Assembly (NCBI GenBank): GCA_025991245.1
Contig: BQMJ01000078.1
Span: forward strand, 1 to 64,000
DNA from: Galdieria partita
Lineage: Eukaryota; Rhodophyta; Bangiophyceae; Galdieriales; Galdieriaceae
DNA length: 64,000 bases
Direction: 5' to 3'
Positions 37,047 through 47,502 of this stretch are shown here, one piece after another. A program made the position numbers and the translations under genes. The notes under the pieces are model-generated. The model was given only the letters and a program-made list of their open reading frames with translations. It had not been told where the DNA came from and made no database searches. Numbering within the stretch: the stretch's first letter is position 1; each line of letters starts with the position of its first letter.

Positions 37047-37354
37047 ATGGTGCACTCTATGGAAGTAAAGAAGAATAAGTTTATAGAGCAGTGGGCGTCT
37101 TACAGAGAGAACTCGGAATATTTCTACAAGTGGACTCCGAAACGTATAGTAGGAATAGGACTCTTGGTGGGAGTGATTCCTTTTTATTTGTACCGCTATA
37201 TTGTGTATACAGTTGTAAGTAAGACAGATAGTTCTTGGGGGACTTTTAACTCTACTAGGAAAATCAATATCCACAATATGGTGCTGCAGAGTACGGTTTG
37301 TTGGGAGGCTCTCCACCAAAATATTCAACTCAGGAAAAGACAACAAAAGAGTAG
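37047..37354 (+). CDS. Small inner-membrane protein, NDUFB4/B15-like complex I subunit
   Basis: Two exons (37047-37214 and 37259-37354), 87 residues. The first exon encodes a charged start, WTPKR, then one transmembrane segment (about residues 34-55). The second encodes a short tail (QYGAAEYGLLGG...). A short basic N-terminus, an aromatic-x-T/P-P-R/K motif before a single helix and a small size fit the NDUFB4/B15 accessory subunit of respiratory complex I, but similarity is weak by eye. It starts only 50 bp after the copper ATPase stop. Other single-helix mitochondrial proteins remain possible. Confidence 0.5.
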
Positions 37355-37488
37355 TTTCAAGGGACCGAGACAAGCGAAATTGAGTCCATCGAAGTTTACT
37401 TTTCATAAAGACGTTGAATTTTACGTCAACTCCACAAGTTGCCAATAATGAACTATGTACAACGTGTCTATAGCTCAAAGGTGGAACC

Positions 37489-38177
37489 TTAAGAAGCTAA
37501 TAGTAGACTTTCTTGTTTCCTACTGTTTGTGGGAGTCTTCCTCTTCACTTGCGCTTTTTCCACAACTTGAGAAGTATCCTTTTGTTCCAACCGCTTAGGA
37601 ACTGACGGAAACATCTCCGTTTCCAGCTCTTCTAGTTCTTCTTCACAGCTCTCATCATCAGTTTCTACTATAGAGTAACTACCTAGGACTTCAGTTACTC
37701 TACTTTGAAACTCTATTGCTTCTTTGGTTTCTTCAAGAAGATGTTCGATTTCGTCAATTGACAAGTTCTTTTGAATATTCTGTAATAGCTTTGTCCCCGT
37801 TCGTAACTTGTGCAAATAGTCAGTTTCAACTTGCTTCAACTCGATTTCACTTAAGACTTGTTCCAAATTGAAACGCATGTTTTGTGCTTGTTCCATACTT
37901 TTTTGCAAAGCATGTTTTAATTTCAAAACAACTAAAGCTCGTTGACGTTGATTTTCAGCAACCAAGCGACGGGCTATCTATACACACACTTGTAGTCAAT
38001 TCCCCACTTGTAAGGTTCAAACCGACTTCATACCTGTACATACTTTTCCAAAGAGTCACAAAGGCGCTGTTCATATTGTTGTAAACTATCGCGTTGAACT
38101 TTCAAGTCCAAGAGTTCTCTATCAAATGAAGATACGCTTGTCTTGGCAACATGTTGTCGTGAGAACCCACAACCCAT
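37489..38177 (-). CDS. CHMP6: ESCRT-III subunit CHMP6/VPS20
   Basis: Two exons (38177-38034 and 37977-37489), 210 residues. It begins MGCGF, a glycine-2 myristoylation start as in CHMP6/VPS20, followed by the basic helix 1 (LLDLKVQRDSLQQYEQRL), helix 2 (LKLKHALQKSMEQ), and ETDYLHKLRTGTKLL. The autoinhibitory region reads SIDEIEHLLEETKEAIEFQSRVTE and is followed by an acidic C-terminal tail. The SIDEIE..L-E-T-x-E-A-x-E/x-Q block is diagnostic for CHMP6. In the ESCRT pathway this subunit links ESCRT-II to ESCRT-III filament growth in multivesicular body formation and membrane scission. Convergent with the NDUFB4-like gene. Confidence 0.88.
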
Positions 38178-38542
38178 TCAATACGTATGACGTGTGCCCT
38201 CATAACAACAGAAAAGGTATGGGACGACAGCTTCGATTATCATTCGGTAGTGCCAACATTGAGCCATCACATCTAAGTTGTTCTCTATACACTTTTTAAA
38301 AATATCGATCATATTGCAATAAGAAAAATGCGGTTCTAACAATGACATCTTGAACTGTATAACAATAGACAAGTAAAATGATCAGGTTCCTCAAGTCTTT
38401 AAAGTTGTGCGAACAAATAGATTTTTGGAATATCAAGTGCAATGCAACATCTCACTTGCCAGTGTGATGAACCAAATTGCTTTGTCAGTAACCTTTCCAT
38501 GGTATTCAGTAACTTTCAATCTTTGTTCTTCGATATCATTTC

Positions 38543-38548
38543 AAAAAA
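38543..38548 (-). terminator. RNA polymerase III terminator of tRNA-Gly
   Basis: Six consecutive T on the transcribed (minus) strand immediately past the tRNA 3' end, the usual polymerase III stop signal. Confidence 0.85.
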
Positions 38549-38557
38549 GGAGATTTC

Positions 38558-38629
38558 TACTGCCGCCGGGAATCGAACCCGGGTCTCCAGCTTGGAAGGC
38601 TGGAATGATAACCTTTACACCACGGCAGT
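38558..38629 (-). tRNA. trnG-UCC: tRNA-Gly(UCC)
   Basis: 72-nt tRNA with a perfect 7-bp acceptor stem (ACTGCCG/CGGCAGT), discriminator A, D arm with TGGTGTAAAGGTTATCAT, anticodon stem-loop CCAGC-CTTCCAA-GCTGG giving anticodon TCC, and T arm CCCGGGTTCGATTCCCGG. There is no intron and no encoded CCA. A-box and B-box promoters are intact. A T6 run 9 nt downstream (minus strand) serves as the polymerase III stop. Confidence 0.97.
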
Positions 38630-38639
38630 TACACTATCT

Positions 38640-39035
38640 CAGAGAAAGGAATTTTGCTTGTTAAACCCTATGATTCAATGTTGCGCTGACTTTCAACAAG
38701 TTTGCTGTCCTTTTCATGTATGGATTGATATACCTGAAACTTTCATCTCACTTTATATTAGTTGCACAAAGTATGACAAGCGTTCTCGAGTATCTCAAAT
38801 ACCCACTGATCTGTTTACACGGGCACTGAATGCTGCTTTCAACTGGACACTTAAGACCAGTGCAGTTGCCGATATCCTACTACATTCCATGTCTTGAAAC
38901 CATAAGCTGTGCCAATAACATTTTTTATTTCCCAAAAAAATAATAGGTACCAACGTCTAAACAAACGTATTTACATCAACCGACGAAAACTTATTGAAGG
39001 TCTCTTCATTAAGTTTCAACAAAAAACTAGCCTTT
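38640..39035. other. Intergenic between tRNA-Gly and the CCT gene stop
   Basis: About 0.4 kb, likely holding the 3' untranslated region of the minus-strand CCT gene. Nothing else was recognised. Confidence 0.4.
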
Positions 39036-39794
39036 CTATCCATCACTCACAAGGTAAGGTACCACTTGAAAATCGTCATCGTGAAACCTCTCCAACGAAG
39101 AAGATTTCTCCATTTCGGGCTTCCTGTATAAAATCGAACTTGTTGCCTCCTTGTTTACTTTAACAAATCTTCCTTTGAAGCGTGGCCGGGCATCAGCTAC
39201 ACGTTTACGACAATCATAGCGTACAACATTGGCAAAATTTCTCTCCTTGCGTTTCTGACGAAAGCGAACGACTGCAGCCTCACGAATCTTCTTCTTGAAT
39301 TCTCTCATTAAAAGGTCTTTTTCTGGGTCTACTTGTCTTTCACTATTTACCTTGTTTCCTCGATACTGGGGAAAAGTAGGGCGTTGAAATGACCAGTTTG
39401 TTGAATATGTATCCTTTTGACCTTTTACGTCCATCTGTTTCATGTCTTGATGGTTAGAATAGGAAAGGCTTGGAAAACTGGAAGCAAGTTCATCCCTTTG
39501 AGAGCCTCCTTGCAAATTGACCCAACTATTCTGGTTACGTGGAGAGTTTTCTTCAAAAGGAAACCATTCAGGCACTAGTTGAGGTTGCGTAGGGGAGCCA
39601 ATAAACGACTCTTCTTGCAACGGAAACTTCTCAAACGCTGAACTATTTTCGGGCGAAAATAGTTGTCGGAAATTGTCTTTAACACTTTCTCTTGACAAAT
39701 CCCCTATAAAAGTATCGGGCCATTCATCTGTTGTAACCCTAGGTGTGCACAGAAAACCTGAAAGGGAAAACGAGTCGTCTCTAGTACCACGCAT
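39036..39794 (-). CDS. CCT-domain (CONSTANS/TOC1-type) regulatory protein
   Basis: Single exon as modelled, 252 residues from the ATG at 39794. An open frame continues about 12 codons upstream without another ATG, so an additional 5' exon is possible. The CCT motif lies at about residues 171-212 (REAAVVRFRQKRKERNF, then VRYDCRKRVADARPRFKGRFV), with the conserved basic and aromatic residues and the R-K-x-x-A-x-x-R-P-R-x-K-G-R-F core. The remainder is low-complexity and polar, with no B-box or response-regulator domain visible. CCT proteins act in the nucleus of plants and algae, often in light or clock responses, through NF-Y-like DNA binding. Confidence 0.85.
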   Translation of the reverse strand: MRGTRDDSFSLSGFLCTPRVTTDEWPDTFIGDLSRESVKDNFRQLFSPENSSAFEKFPLQEESFIGSPTQPQLVPEWFPFEENSPRNQNSWVNLQGGSQRDELASSFPSLSYSNHQDMKQMDVKGQKDTYSTNWSFQRPTFPQYRGNKVNSERQVDPEKDLLMREFKKKIREAAVVRFRQKRKERNFANVVRYDCRKRVADARPRFKGRFVKVNKEATSSILYRKPEMEKSSSLERFHDDDFQVVPYLVSDG

Positions 39795-39830
39795 TTCTTT
39801 CAACAAGCACTCAACTGACAATAGTGTCAA

Positions 39831-40194
39831 GGTGGGTACAATGATTCAAGAATGAATGAATACGAGTCAATCAATTGTCAAATGAATGGCTCAAAATCGC
39901 TCTCGTTGATTCACTTGAACGCACCTTCGGGAAAAATAATCCTAGCAACCACCTCTTTGATCGTTTGGCAGTGTTCCACGGGAGACAGCCAAATGGTGTT
40001 TACGATCCAAAAGTCGCACCAGTCAGCAAACGAAATACACATAAATGGTTTTATTGTACTTTAGTAAATGTGAGATATTTGAGTTGCTTGAACCTTCCAA
40101 AATGTGATAACATAAAAAATATTTCGTTGTTCCACAAATACACTTCATCCGCAATGGACTGGCTTGAAAGCATCCGAGTGAAAGCTTGCGTCTA
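39831..40194. other. Intergenic between the CCT gene and bL18m
   Basis: About 0.36 kb upstream of the CCT gene, possibly holding a missed 5' exon of it. Plus-strand open frames here (39852-40064, 39875-40198) show no recognisable product. Confidence 0.35.
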
Positions 40195-40638
40195 TTAAAA
40201 GTCGAGCAATCGTATTCCTCGCTTTTTGAAAGGTTCCGCAAACTCCCTTACTCTTCCACCTCGAGGACGTGGTGGGAAGAACCACAGCTATTGCACTTTT
40301 ATCCTTCGAACACAAGTAACCATAGCGTCCAACACCTTACCTCTCGGATCCTATGTCGTTCCGCGAATGAGGCCAATTCTTCTCCTACCTTTCTTGCAGA
40401 CTCCATATTCGCACAACCGTACGCGTTGACAGGCCTCTTTCCATCAGGAAGTAGACTCTGATCACCTTCAATCGTCGAGTTGTCCCAAGGTCCTCTTCTT
40501 GCTTACCTTTTGAATACTTGATATGGTAACTTCTACTCTTCCTTCTCTCTTATCCACAATTTGACCTTCTACCTTTTTGTTTGTGAGTTGAAGCAACAAA
40601 TGTTTTCTTTTATCAAACTTGAACCAACTACCAAACAT
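40195..40638 (-). CDS. Mitochondrial-type ribosomal protein bL18
   Basis: A very small spliced gene: exons 40638-40507, 40457-40341 and 40287-40195, 113 residues. The chain follows the bL18 fold order: RKHLLLQLTNKKVEGQIVD (first strands), a variable loop, NMESARKVGEELASFAERHRI (central helix), then LWFFPPRPRGGRVREFAEPFKKRGI and a final LLDF. It lacks the usual VFDRGG motif in favour of FPPRPRGG, as in diverged mitochondrial L18 proteins. bL18 binds 5S rRNA in bacteria. Introns are 49 and 53 nt with good borders. No separate targeting presequence is obvious. It starts 30 bp downstream of the ZIP stop on the same strand. Confidence 0.65.
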
Positions 40639-40668
40639 GCCTCTCATTACGAAAATTTTCAGACTTTA

Positions 40669-41658
40669 TTAAGCCCACGCTCCAATAATGGACATACAAA
40701 TGGCTCCTAACCATACAACTCCTATGATACTAAAAGTATATTGAGAATTCCGATTCACAAAATGAGAGTTGCGTGTAAACCAATAAGTCAACAACTCCAC
40801 CAATCCAGTATATATTAAAATGCCACCGGAAACACCATCCAGGATACCTCTTGTAACAAGGGAAGCTGCCGAGTTTTCCTGATAAGTATGAGCGATACCC
40901 ATACCAATGGATATTCCTATTGGAGTCTCGAGAGAATAGCATAATATCATAGATAATGTTATCCAGCTACTAAATTGAGCCTCAGCGACAGTGGTTCCTA
41001 TGGCAAATCCTTCGAAGAATTGATGGAACACCAAAGCAGCAAACAATGTACGGAATGTGGAGCCTGTGCTTACTCCAAGATTGAGTCCAATGATGACTGA
41101 ATGAAAGGCCACTCCCATTTCAAAAATGATCACCAATATTTTGAGTTTATAACCTGAAGCTGTAGCAATCGTAGTTTCATATGAAGATTGATCCAGAAGA
41201 GGTAATACTGTGTTCTCCCTGTCTCTTCCTGTACATTGCAGGCTACCTGAATTTTCTTTATTATCTGTTGATTGTTGAATATTTCGCTTGGATATGATTC
41301 GATTGAGTATCACAGTACTAGATATTTCCAACAGTTGGATACTCAATGCTGCAGCCAGTGCAACAGCAGCTCCAAGAGAATCATATGTATTCGTGAAGAA
41401 ATAGGGAAGACACTGGCTACTCAGATTAGTTATTGCAGGTGGAAGCATATGTACGAAGCCTGTTGCGATGACTACTCCTGTTCCAAAAGCTCTTCCTGCA
41501 TCCAGCAAAAAGGAAGGAATTCTAAGTAAAGGGTATCTTCTTGCTACTACTGGAAGACAAGTTCCTATGAAACTTGTAACCAATATAGTAAAAAGAGCTC
41601 CAATATGAGCAGGTTGATTATAGTTGGATGGTTGTGTAGAGTAACAAGAAGAAGACAT
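40669..41658 (-). CDS. ZIP-family zinc/iron transporter
   Basis: Single exon, 329 residues, ATG at 41658. Eight membrane segments with the ZIP pattern: three N-terminal helices (including GTGVVIATGFVHMLP), a hydrophilic cytoplasmic loop (about residues 120-165), then five helices. The metal path motifs are in helix 4 (HSVIIGLNLG) and helix 5 (HQFFEGFAIG). ZIP proteins move divalent metals into the cytosol. The loop lacks the usual histidine cluster. Its upstream region is shared with the divergent DDX20-like gene (235 bp between start codons) and is duplicated in inverted form in front of the copper ATPase gene. Confidence 0.92.
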   Translation of the reverse strand: MSSSCYSTQPSNYNQPAHIGALFTILVTSFIGTCLPVVARRYPLLRIPSFLLDAGRAFGTGVVIATGFVHMLPPAITNLSSQCLPYFFTNTYDSLGAAVALAAALSIQLLEISSTVILNRIISKRNIQQSTDNKENSGSLQCTGRDRENTVLPLLDQSSYETTIATASGYKLKILVIIFEMGVAFHSVIIGLNLGVSTGSTFRTLFAALVFHQFFEGFAIGTTVAEAQFSSWITLSMILCYSLETPIGISIGMGIAHTYQENSAASLVTRGILDGVSGGILIYTGLVELLTYWFTRNSHFVNRNSQYTFSIIGVVWLGAICMSIIGAWA

Positions 41659-41893
41659 GAGGATAATGAATCAAAAGGTGATCCGTCATTGTGTCATTTA
41701 AGTTGCCAAAATCAAAGAGTTCGTTGAACAACAGGAAATGCTTCGGTCTCTTGGACAGATCCTTGTATTTGCTATTGCTTTGGTGGAATAGTTTCAAACA
41801 ACTCGAAAAAAACTGATCCTTGTTGATGCTATGAAACTTCCGACAATTGGTCAAAAGAATCTTTCTTAAGCAGTTGTTCTATAGTTGAATGTC
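41659..41893. promoter_or_regulatory. Divergent promoter region of ZIP and DDX20-like genes
   Basis: 235 bp separate the two start codons. A closely related inverted copy of most of it lies at about 32100-32345. No TATA box or known metal-response element was recognised with confidence. The conserved stretches GGAACAACAGGAAATGCTTC-like and ATGAAACTTCCGACAAT-like are the best candidates for retained control sites, but they may simply reflect recent duplication. Confidence 0.5.
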
Positions 41894-44131
41894 ATGCAAT
41901 ATGAAAATGCCTTGAAAGTGCTCTGGCAAGATATAAAGAATAGTTTGGCTGGAGAAAAGTATATATCCAATACTCCTTGTGCTTGGATATCTCCAGACCT
42001 TGTTGCTTCTCAAGCCAAAGGAATGAGTAGTGTGAGTTCTCAAGCAACACCAACAAACTTCAAAAGAAACTTTGTACGTAGACGGTATAGTATAGAATAT
42101 CTATTGCAGCTTTCTTCTAGTCAGCTTCCTGAACAACAAGTTCAACCTTTTAATGTCTTGAAACAAAACAAGAAACGGAAAAGAGGTAGTTTTGTATATA
42201 TTCAAGAGACGTTGGGATTGCTCACAGTTGATAATATAGAGCCCGTCGAAGGAGAGGAAAAGAACAAGAAAGTTTCAGACTGGGAACAACGAAGTGAAGA
42301 TATTGTAGTGAAGGGAAACAATAGTTATCTTACTTTTGAAGATATGTTCCTTCATGATGGCTTGATTGCTGGTCTCAAGTGAATACCAATCTCCTTGTTG
42401 TTATGCTTTCAATAATAACAGTTTATTAGGATTTGTGGTTTTGAGAAACCTTCTCCAGTACAAGTTGCAAGTATTCCTTATGCCAGATTAGGTTGTGATC
42501 TTATTATTCAGGTATGTTGGATTGGAGTTGAAGTTGGAACGATTGAAAGTCCATCAAAGGCAAAAAGTGGAACAGGCAAAACTTGTGTATATGCAGTGGC
42601 CATCTTACAATCCATTTTGGATAGTCAAAGGAATAAGACTTTATCTCCTTCAGTAATGACTACTCAAGCAATGATCATTGTTCCGACAAGAGAGTTGGCT
42701 CTTCAGGTTGCCATGATATTTTCTCAACTATGGAAAGGAGTCGAATCAGTCACGAAAAGAATCAATATTGTTACTTGTGTGGGTGGCGTCAGTGTAAAGC
42801 AAGATCATCATGCCTTGTCCAAGGTCTGTGAGTGTTTAGAGTATATCTTGTATGCCTGAAATGTGATGTTCAGGGTTTTGATATCGTAATTGGCACACCT
42901 GGTCGTATCAGAAATCTTGTAGACTCTGCTGTTTTACCTTTGGAACATATACAAATGTTGATCATGGATGAAGCAGATAAGTTGCTTGAAAGTTGTTTCT
43001 ACAAGGATGTAAGCCATTGTGTCTCTTTTTGTATAAGTTTTCTTATTCATTTTAGTTATTTGCGATTGAACAACATTTACCTCGTTGGAAGCAAGTTATG
43101 GCTTTTTCTGCAACTTATTCTCCATCCATACTGTCAAGACTTGGTCGTGTGATGAAAGAGCCTAGAAAGATAACAGTATTAGAAGAAACATGGGTAGAAA
43201 AAGTACCTTCAAATAAGACGCCTATTTATGCAGAAACATCACTTTGTGGAATAACGCATTACAAAGCTGAAATGGAAGGAGACTTGATGGTCGAAGATAT
43301 CTTTCACATTCATCTGCAGACATTGATTTCCATCTTTGGAGAATTTTCATTTCATCAATGTTTGGTATTCTGTAACGACAAATCTCTGCTGGATAGATAC
43401 AGTTATGGTATGAGAAGTGCAGGATTCTCTGCAGACTTTACAAGTGGAGACTTGAATCAGTCCATGAGGAACGGTAATGTTCATCTTTTGTTTCCTTCTA
43501 TGTATTCAAGTGGTTTGCTGTTTAGAAATATTTCAACGATTTTATTCACAAAAGACCCAAGTTTTGTTTACTACAGATCTTTTGTCTAGAGGAATTGATT
43601 TTGTGGATTGTAATCTAGTTGTGAACTTGGTATGTTGTGTTTTATGCATCTTATTTATGGATTGAATATTGGATACAGGATATTCCCAAAACAGCTGAGA
43701 CTTATTTACATCGAGCTGGAAGAGCTGGACGCTTTGGAAGATTTGGAAATTGTGTTACAATATATTCATATCAAACCATTTCAGAAATAGAACAGTTGGA
43801 ATCTCAACTTGGCATCCATTTTGAATACTTGTTGATTGAAATTTCTGTTCATGTAGAGGAATCCAACAAAGAGGAAGATTTTCATACAGAAGAAAATTTA
43901 ATGGAAGAGAACTACGAGCCAATGGATTATCCATCGGAGGAATTGAAAACTACCAATTATGAGATAGATATGGATAGGACTCCCTATGCCAACTATTATT
44001 GGAAAGGTTATTGGCATGGATATTTCTTATCTCTTTGGTATCTTTGGAAAGGAGAAAAACCTCCTCCTATAGAACAAATCATACAACCATACACAACTGA
44101 TGCAAAAGATAGAAAAGAACAACAAATTTAG
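41894..44131 (+). CDS. DDX20: DEAD-box RNA helicase, DDX20/Gemin3-like
   Basis: Seven exons (41894-42378, 42430-42511, 42560-42823, 42874-43008, 43056-43473, 43526-43629, 43679-44131), 646 residues, ATG at 41894. Motifs in order: GFEKPSPVQ (Q motif), AKSGTGKT (I), PTRELA (Ia), GG, TPGRI (Ib), DEAD (II), SAT (III), LVFCN (IV), TTDLLSRGID (V), HRAGRAGRFG (VI). The phrases GFE(R/K)PSPVQ, IPYARLGCDLI, AKSGTGKTCV and DEADKLLE match DDX20/Gemin3 better than other DEAD-box groups; DDX20 belongs to the SMN complex that assembles spliceosomal snRNPs. A ~165-residue N-terminal extension and an acidic tail are lineage-specific. The 5' ~50 codons have a copy at 31960-32345. Its stop overlaps the stop of glyoxalase II on the other strand. 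Confidence 0.85.
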
Positions 44132-45135
44132 AAAACATCTTTTCGCTTTCTCAACTCTGCCAATACTTTGGCAGGTTCCGATTGTTGAACGGCTTGTTGA
44201 ATAGAAACCTCACCATATCTTAGAAAAGGATTGTACAAATATTCCTCCTCTAAAGTACTAGGAACAGTAAACTTTCCTAGTTCAAGTTGCTTCTTGGCCC
44301 ATTCGTACTTGTTTTTCAAGATCTGATTATTAGGCTCCATCTGAAGAGCAAACTCCAAATTCTTTACAGTATACTCATGACCACAAAACATCAATGTGTT
44401 CCTAGGAAACTTGTGCACTACTTGTTCTATATTCTGGAGCATATCTTCACTGCTTCCTTCAAAAAACCTTCCACAACCTCCAACAAACAAAGTGTCGCCA
44501 GAGAAGAGAATGGCAGTGGAATCAGTTGCATCTCGTTCTTTTATAAAGTACAACAAATGACCACGAGTATGACAAGGAGTACAAAATACGTAAACATCAA
44601 GGCAACTGGGAGTATGAAACTGGAATACATCACCTCGTCCTACTCTATGAGTTGTACCAGGAACAGTTTCATAGCTACTTCCAAATATATTCAAAGAAGG
44701 ATACATTTCTAAAAGTTCCTCATTGCCACCAGAATGATCCCAATGCTTATGTGTTGTTAAGACTGCAACAAGACGTACTCCTTCTTCTTCTGCTGCACGC
44801 GTAACTTTTGTGGGTTCTACTGGGTCAACAGCTGCAGCAACTTTATGACGCTTGTCTATCAACAAATAGGAATAATTATCTCTTAATACCGGAATGGTTC
44901 GTACTTGTACATTTTCCGAAATAGAACTTGAATAATATTTCTGCGGTGAGAGAGAAGCAAACAACTTGCGACTGTCAGGCTGTTTCAGTCGCTTTGTTCT
45001 TAAACCACCAAAAGAAATATGTCCGCAAGGTGTGCATACGAACTTATGAGTGGAATATTTCGTAAAGTATCGTTTGCTGGCCCACACAACAACACCTTGA
45101 AATGCTGACTTGTAATAACCCAAACGCAACATCAT
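44128..45135 (-). CDS. HAGH: Glyoxalase II (hydroxyacylglutathione hydrolase), probably mitochondrial
   Basis: Single exon, 335 residues, ATG at 45135. Metallo-beta-lactamase fold with T-H-x-H-x-D-H at residues 128-134 (THKHWDH), HTRGHLL, FSGDTLFVGGCGRFFEG, and CGHEYT...NLEFA, followed by the glutathione-binding C-terminal helical domain with the typical NPFLRYGE. The enzyme hydrolyses S-lactoylglutathione to lactate and glutathione, completing methylglyoxal detoxification. The first ~70 residues precede the core and are rich in basic and hydroxylated residues (SKRYFTKYS), consistent with an organelle presequence. The gene overlaps the DDX20-like gene tail-to-tail by 4 bp. Confidence 0.93.
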   Translation of the reverse strand: MMLRLGYYKSAFQGVVVWASKRYFTKYSTHKFVCTPCGHISFGGLRTKRLKQPDSRKLFASLSPQKYYSSSISENVQVRTIPVLRDNYSYLLIDKRHKVAAAVDPVEPTKVTRAAEEEGVRLVAVLTTHKHWDHSGGNEELLEMYPSLNIFGSSYETVPGTTHRVGRGDVFQFHTPSCLDVYVFCTPCHTRGHLLYFIKERDATDSTAILFSGDTLFVGGCGRFFEGSSEDMLQNIEQVVHKFPRNTLMFCGHEYTVKNLEFALQMEPNNQILKNKYEWAKKQLELGKFTVPSTLEEEYLYNPFLRYGEVSIQQAVQQSEPAKVLAELRKRKDVF

Positions 45136-47502
45136 GAGAAGATTCTCTCAGAAATTGGCACACAATTTCAATGATTTGTGTATATTAGGAAAACGGTCAA
45201 AGAGTTCAATTCTTCTATTGGATATCTATACTAGCGCATAGAAGAAGATATATTTCAAGATATACTTGAATCCTGTCCTAAAAAGTTGCAAATATTTGCT
45301 ACATGTGAGATTGTCAAACAGTATTTTCCTCAAGGAATATTCCCAAAGTATCTCAAGGCTTTTATGAAAACACGTACATATTAAGCATACTCCGTTATTC
45401 ATTAAGAGACTTAAAGATACTATAGGATATTCCGAAAAGATTAGAGTCAACAACAAAGAAACCAGATGATGGTAAGATGCTGTAGATTTTAGCTCTTCTG
45501 TAGTGGAAAAAGAACATATGAAACAGTCTCAAATAAGAAAACAGGTCTCAAGGATATTCCTGTTTCAGTAGGAGACTACTTTTGGCGTTCTGAATATTAT
45601 CAAATTTGACATAGGTTCACAGAACTTGGCTGTGTTTCAAGAAGTGCTGCTTCAGACTATGACTCATGCCTTCATAGCATGGAATCTCTAATCAGGTTAC
45701 AAGTGCTTTAAAATTTGAAATAAATATTCTTCAATTTTGCAAATATGATTTGTTCTTTGACTGTTGCTCGAAAACGAGGATAAATCAACTCTGACATTCT
45801 ATACATAGAAACCATATCTAGTTGAACGGTTTTTCTAAATTTGCAAGTGCTGAAACTGCATTTCTTTCAGAACAGACAAACATTCCTGAAATGCAGAAAT
45901 TCTGCTCCTGAAGAATGGTACACAGAGTTGCCGTCTTTGAAATGTTATCAGTACACAAGGGTTGAATGAAAATGGATGGGCCGAGATAGTGGATGCCATC
46001 TTACTCATAATATGTACTCATTCAACAGTGCTTGTGCCCTCTCACATTTCTCTGTTGATAGACTGTACTTTTTAGAATACATTCCAATACAGTACCTGCA
46101 AAATATATTATATCTTCAAAAATGTAAGAAGTATCATCTGATTATTACTAACAGTATTGATTGAAACACTACCGACAGAATACCTTGAGAAACAATCGAT
46201 TGAGACATGGTATCAGATTGGTACCAACTTAGTTACATATATGACAGCAACTAGAAGCACATTGGGATTGATAGGCTTTGAATATGCTCTTGTGTATCTG
46301 ACAAGAATGTTGCTGGTTCAAGGCTAATATACAGTCTGAATGAAAATATTGTGTATGGCCGATGCCTATTTAAAGACCGTAAAGCTCTACTTGCTTCAGT
46401 TGAACAACAGGAATATTTGACATTATCCGTTCAGAAGGACTTCTTTTTAATGATTCTGAGACAACTCCCATTTTTAAGAATCACTGCTTTCAGAAGTTTC
46501 TTGAATTGGCAGCTCAACTTGTTACTTTTTCCCAATGTTGTTAAAAGCTACAATGGTATCTTTATAAACTTTCCCCAATGTATTCCTAACGTATGCTAGA
46601 TTCAAGGTAATAAAAAGGATTTTTAACGACTCCTTTTAGTATTTTCTATGAGAGTTGTATTTCCAAATCATCTGGTGAAAGTACACATTGCGAGAGACAA
46701 ATCGACTTGCCATTTCTACCCTATCTTCATGGTTTGATTTTGTAAAAGTTCTCCAAATGATTGGATAATACCTCTAGTAATTGTTTTGCAACTTACACAT
46801 TTTCATATTACAGAACTATAACAGCAGTGTATCTCAATTTACATAGGGAAATGTCTTTTGATACCGAATACCGACAATCATATTCAAAGGTAAACCAAAC
46901 AGCACTAGGATAGAGCTATGCTGAGATTGTTTCTATGTTACTACTAAATTCAAGCAGAGGGCTTTGTTAATTACTGTAAATCAAAGAGAGAGAACCATGT
47001 TTCCATTCTAAAGTTGGAAAATTTTGTCCCCGTTGAAGGAACAGTTAAAACTCAATTGAAATTTGCATTTAGAGAGGATGCATAGAATCCAAATTGCTAT
47101 ATTACAGTTGTTAGTTGCATCAATCAACATATGGAAGATTCGCTACAAGGAAGTGTCATTATTCTGCTGACCATAACACAATATTAGAAACAACAATGTC
47201 ATTATTTCATCTCTCTATCCTTTGTTGCTGAAATCAAATATGTTCTTTCATGGGCATCTACATTTTAGGTTGAACTTTCAAAATGGACTTCAATAGAACA
47301 CGACAAGCGGAACATTTTTTGTTTCTTCATTATCAATCTTGATAACGACTCTTGTGGAGGCAGTGTAGTCAAATAAGTTGGCCTTTCAAATACAAGAACT
47401 GTATATATAGCGAATGACTACAAAAGAGGAAAATGAGCTTCCAGAAAACATAATTTGACAAATTCACAAGACACATTATTTCTCGAAGAGACAACATCTT
47501 AC
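45136..47502. other. Long intergenic stretch, no gene seen
   Basis: About 2.4 kb, by far the largest gap in the dense gene region. Open frames such as 45226-45456 (minus) and 46351-46599 (plus) are short and lack splice continuations or family resemblance. No tRNA or rRNA signature. It could be decayed coding or repeat sequence or carry non-coding transcripts, but nothing in it can be named. Confidence 0.4.

Noticed and set aside
45976-46599. Short open frames in the 45-47.5 kb gap
   Set aside because: None has an intron-exon continuation or recognisable protein; several are interrupted by low-complexity sequence.
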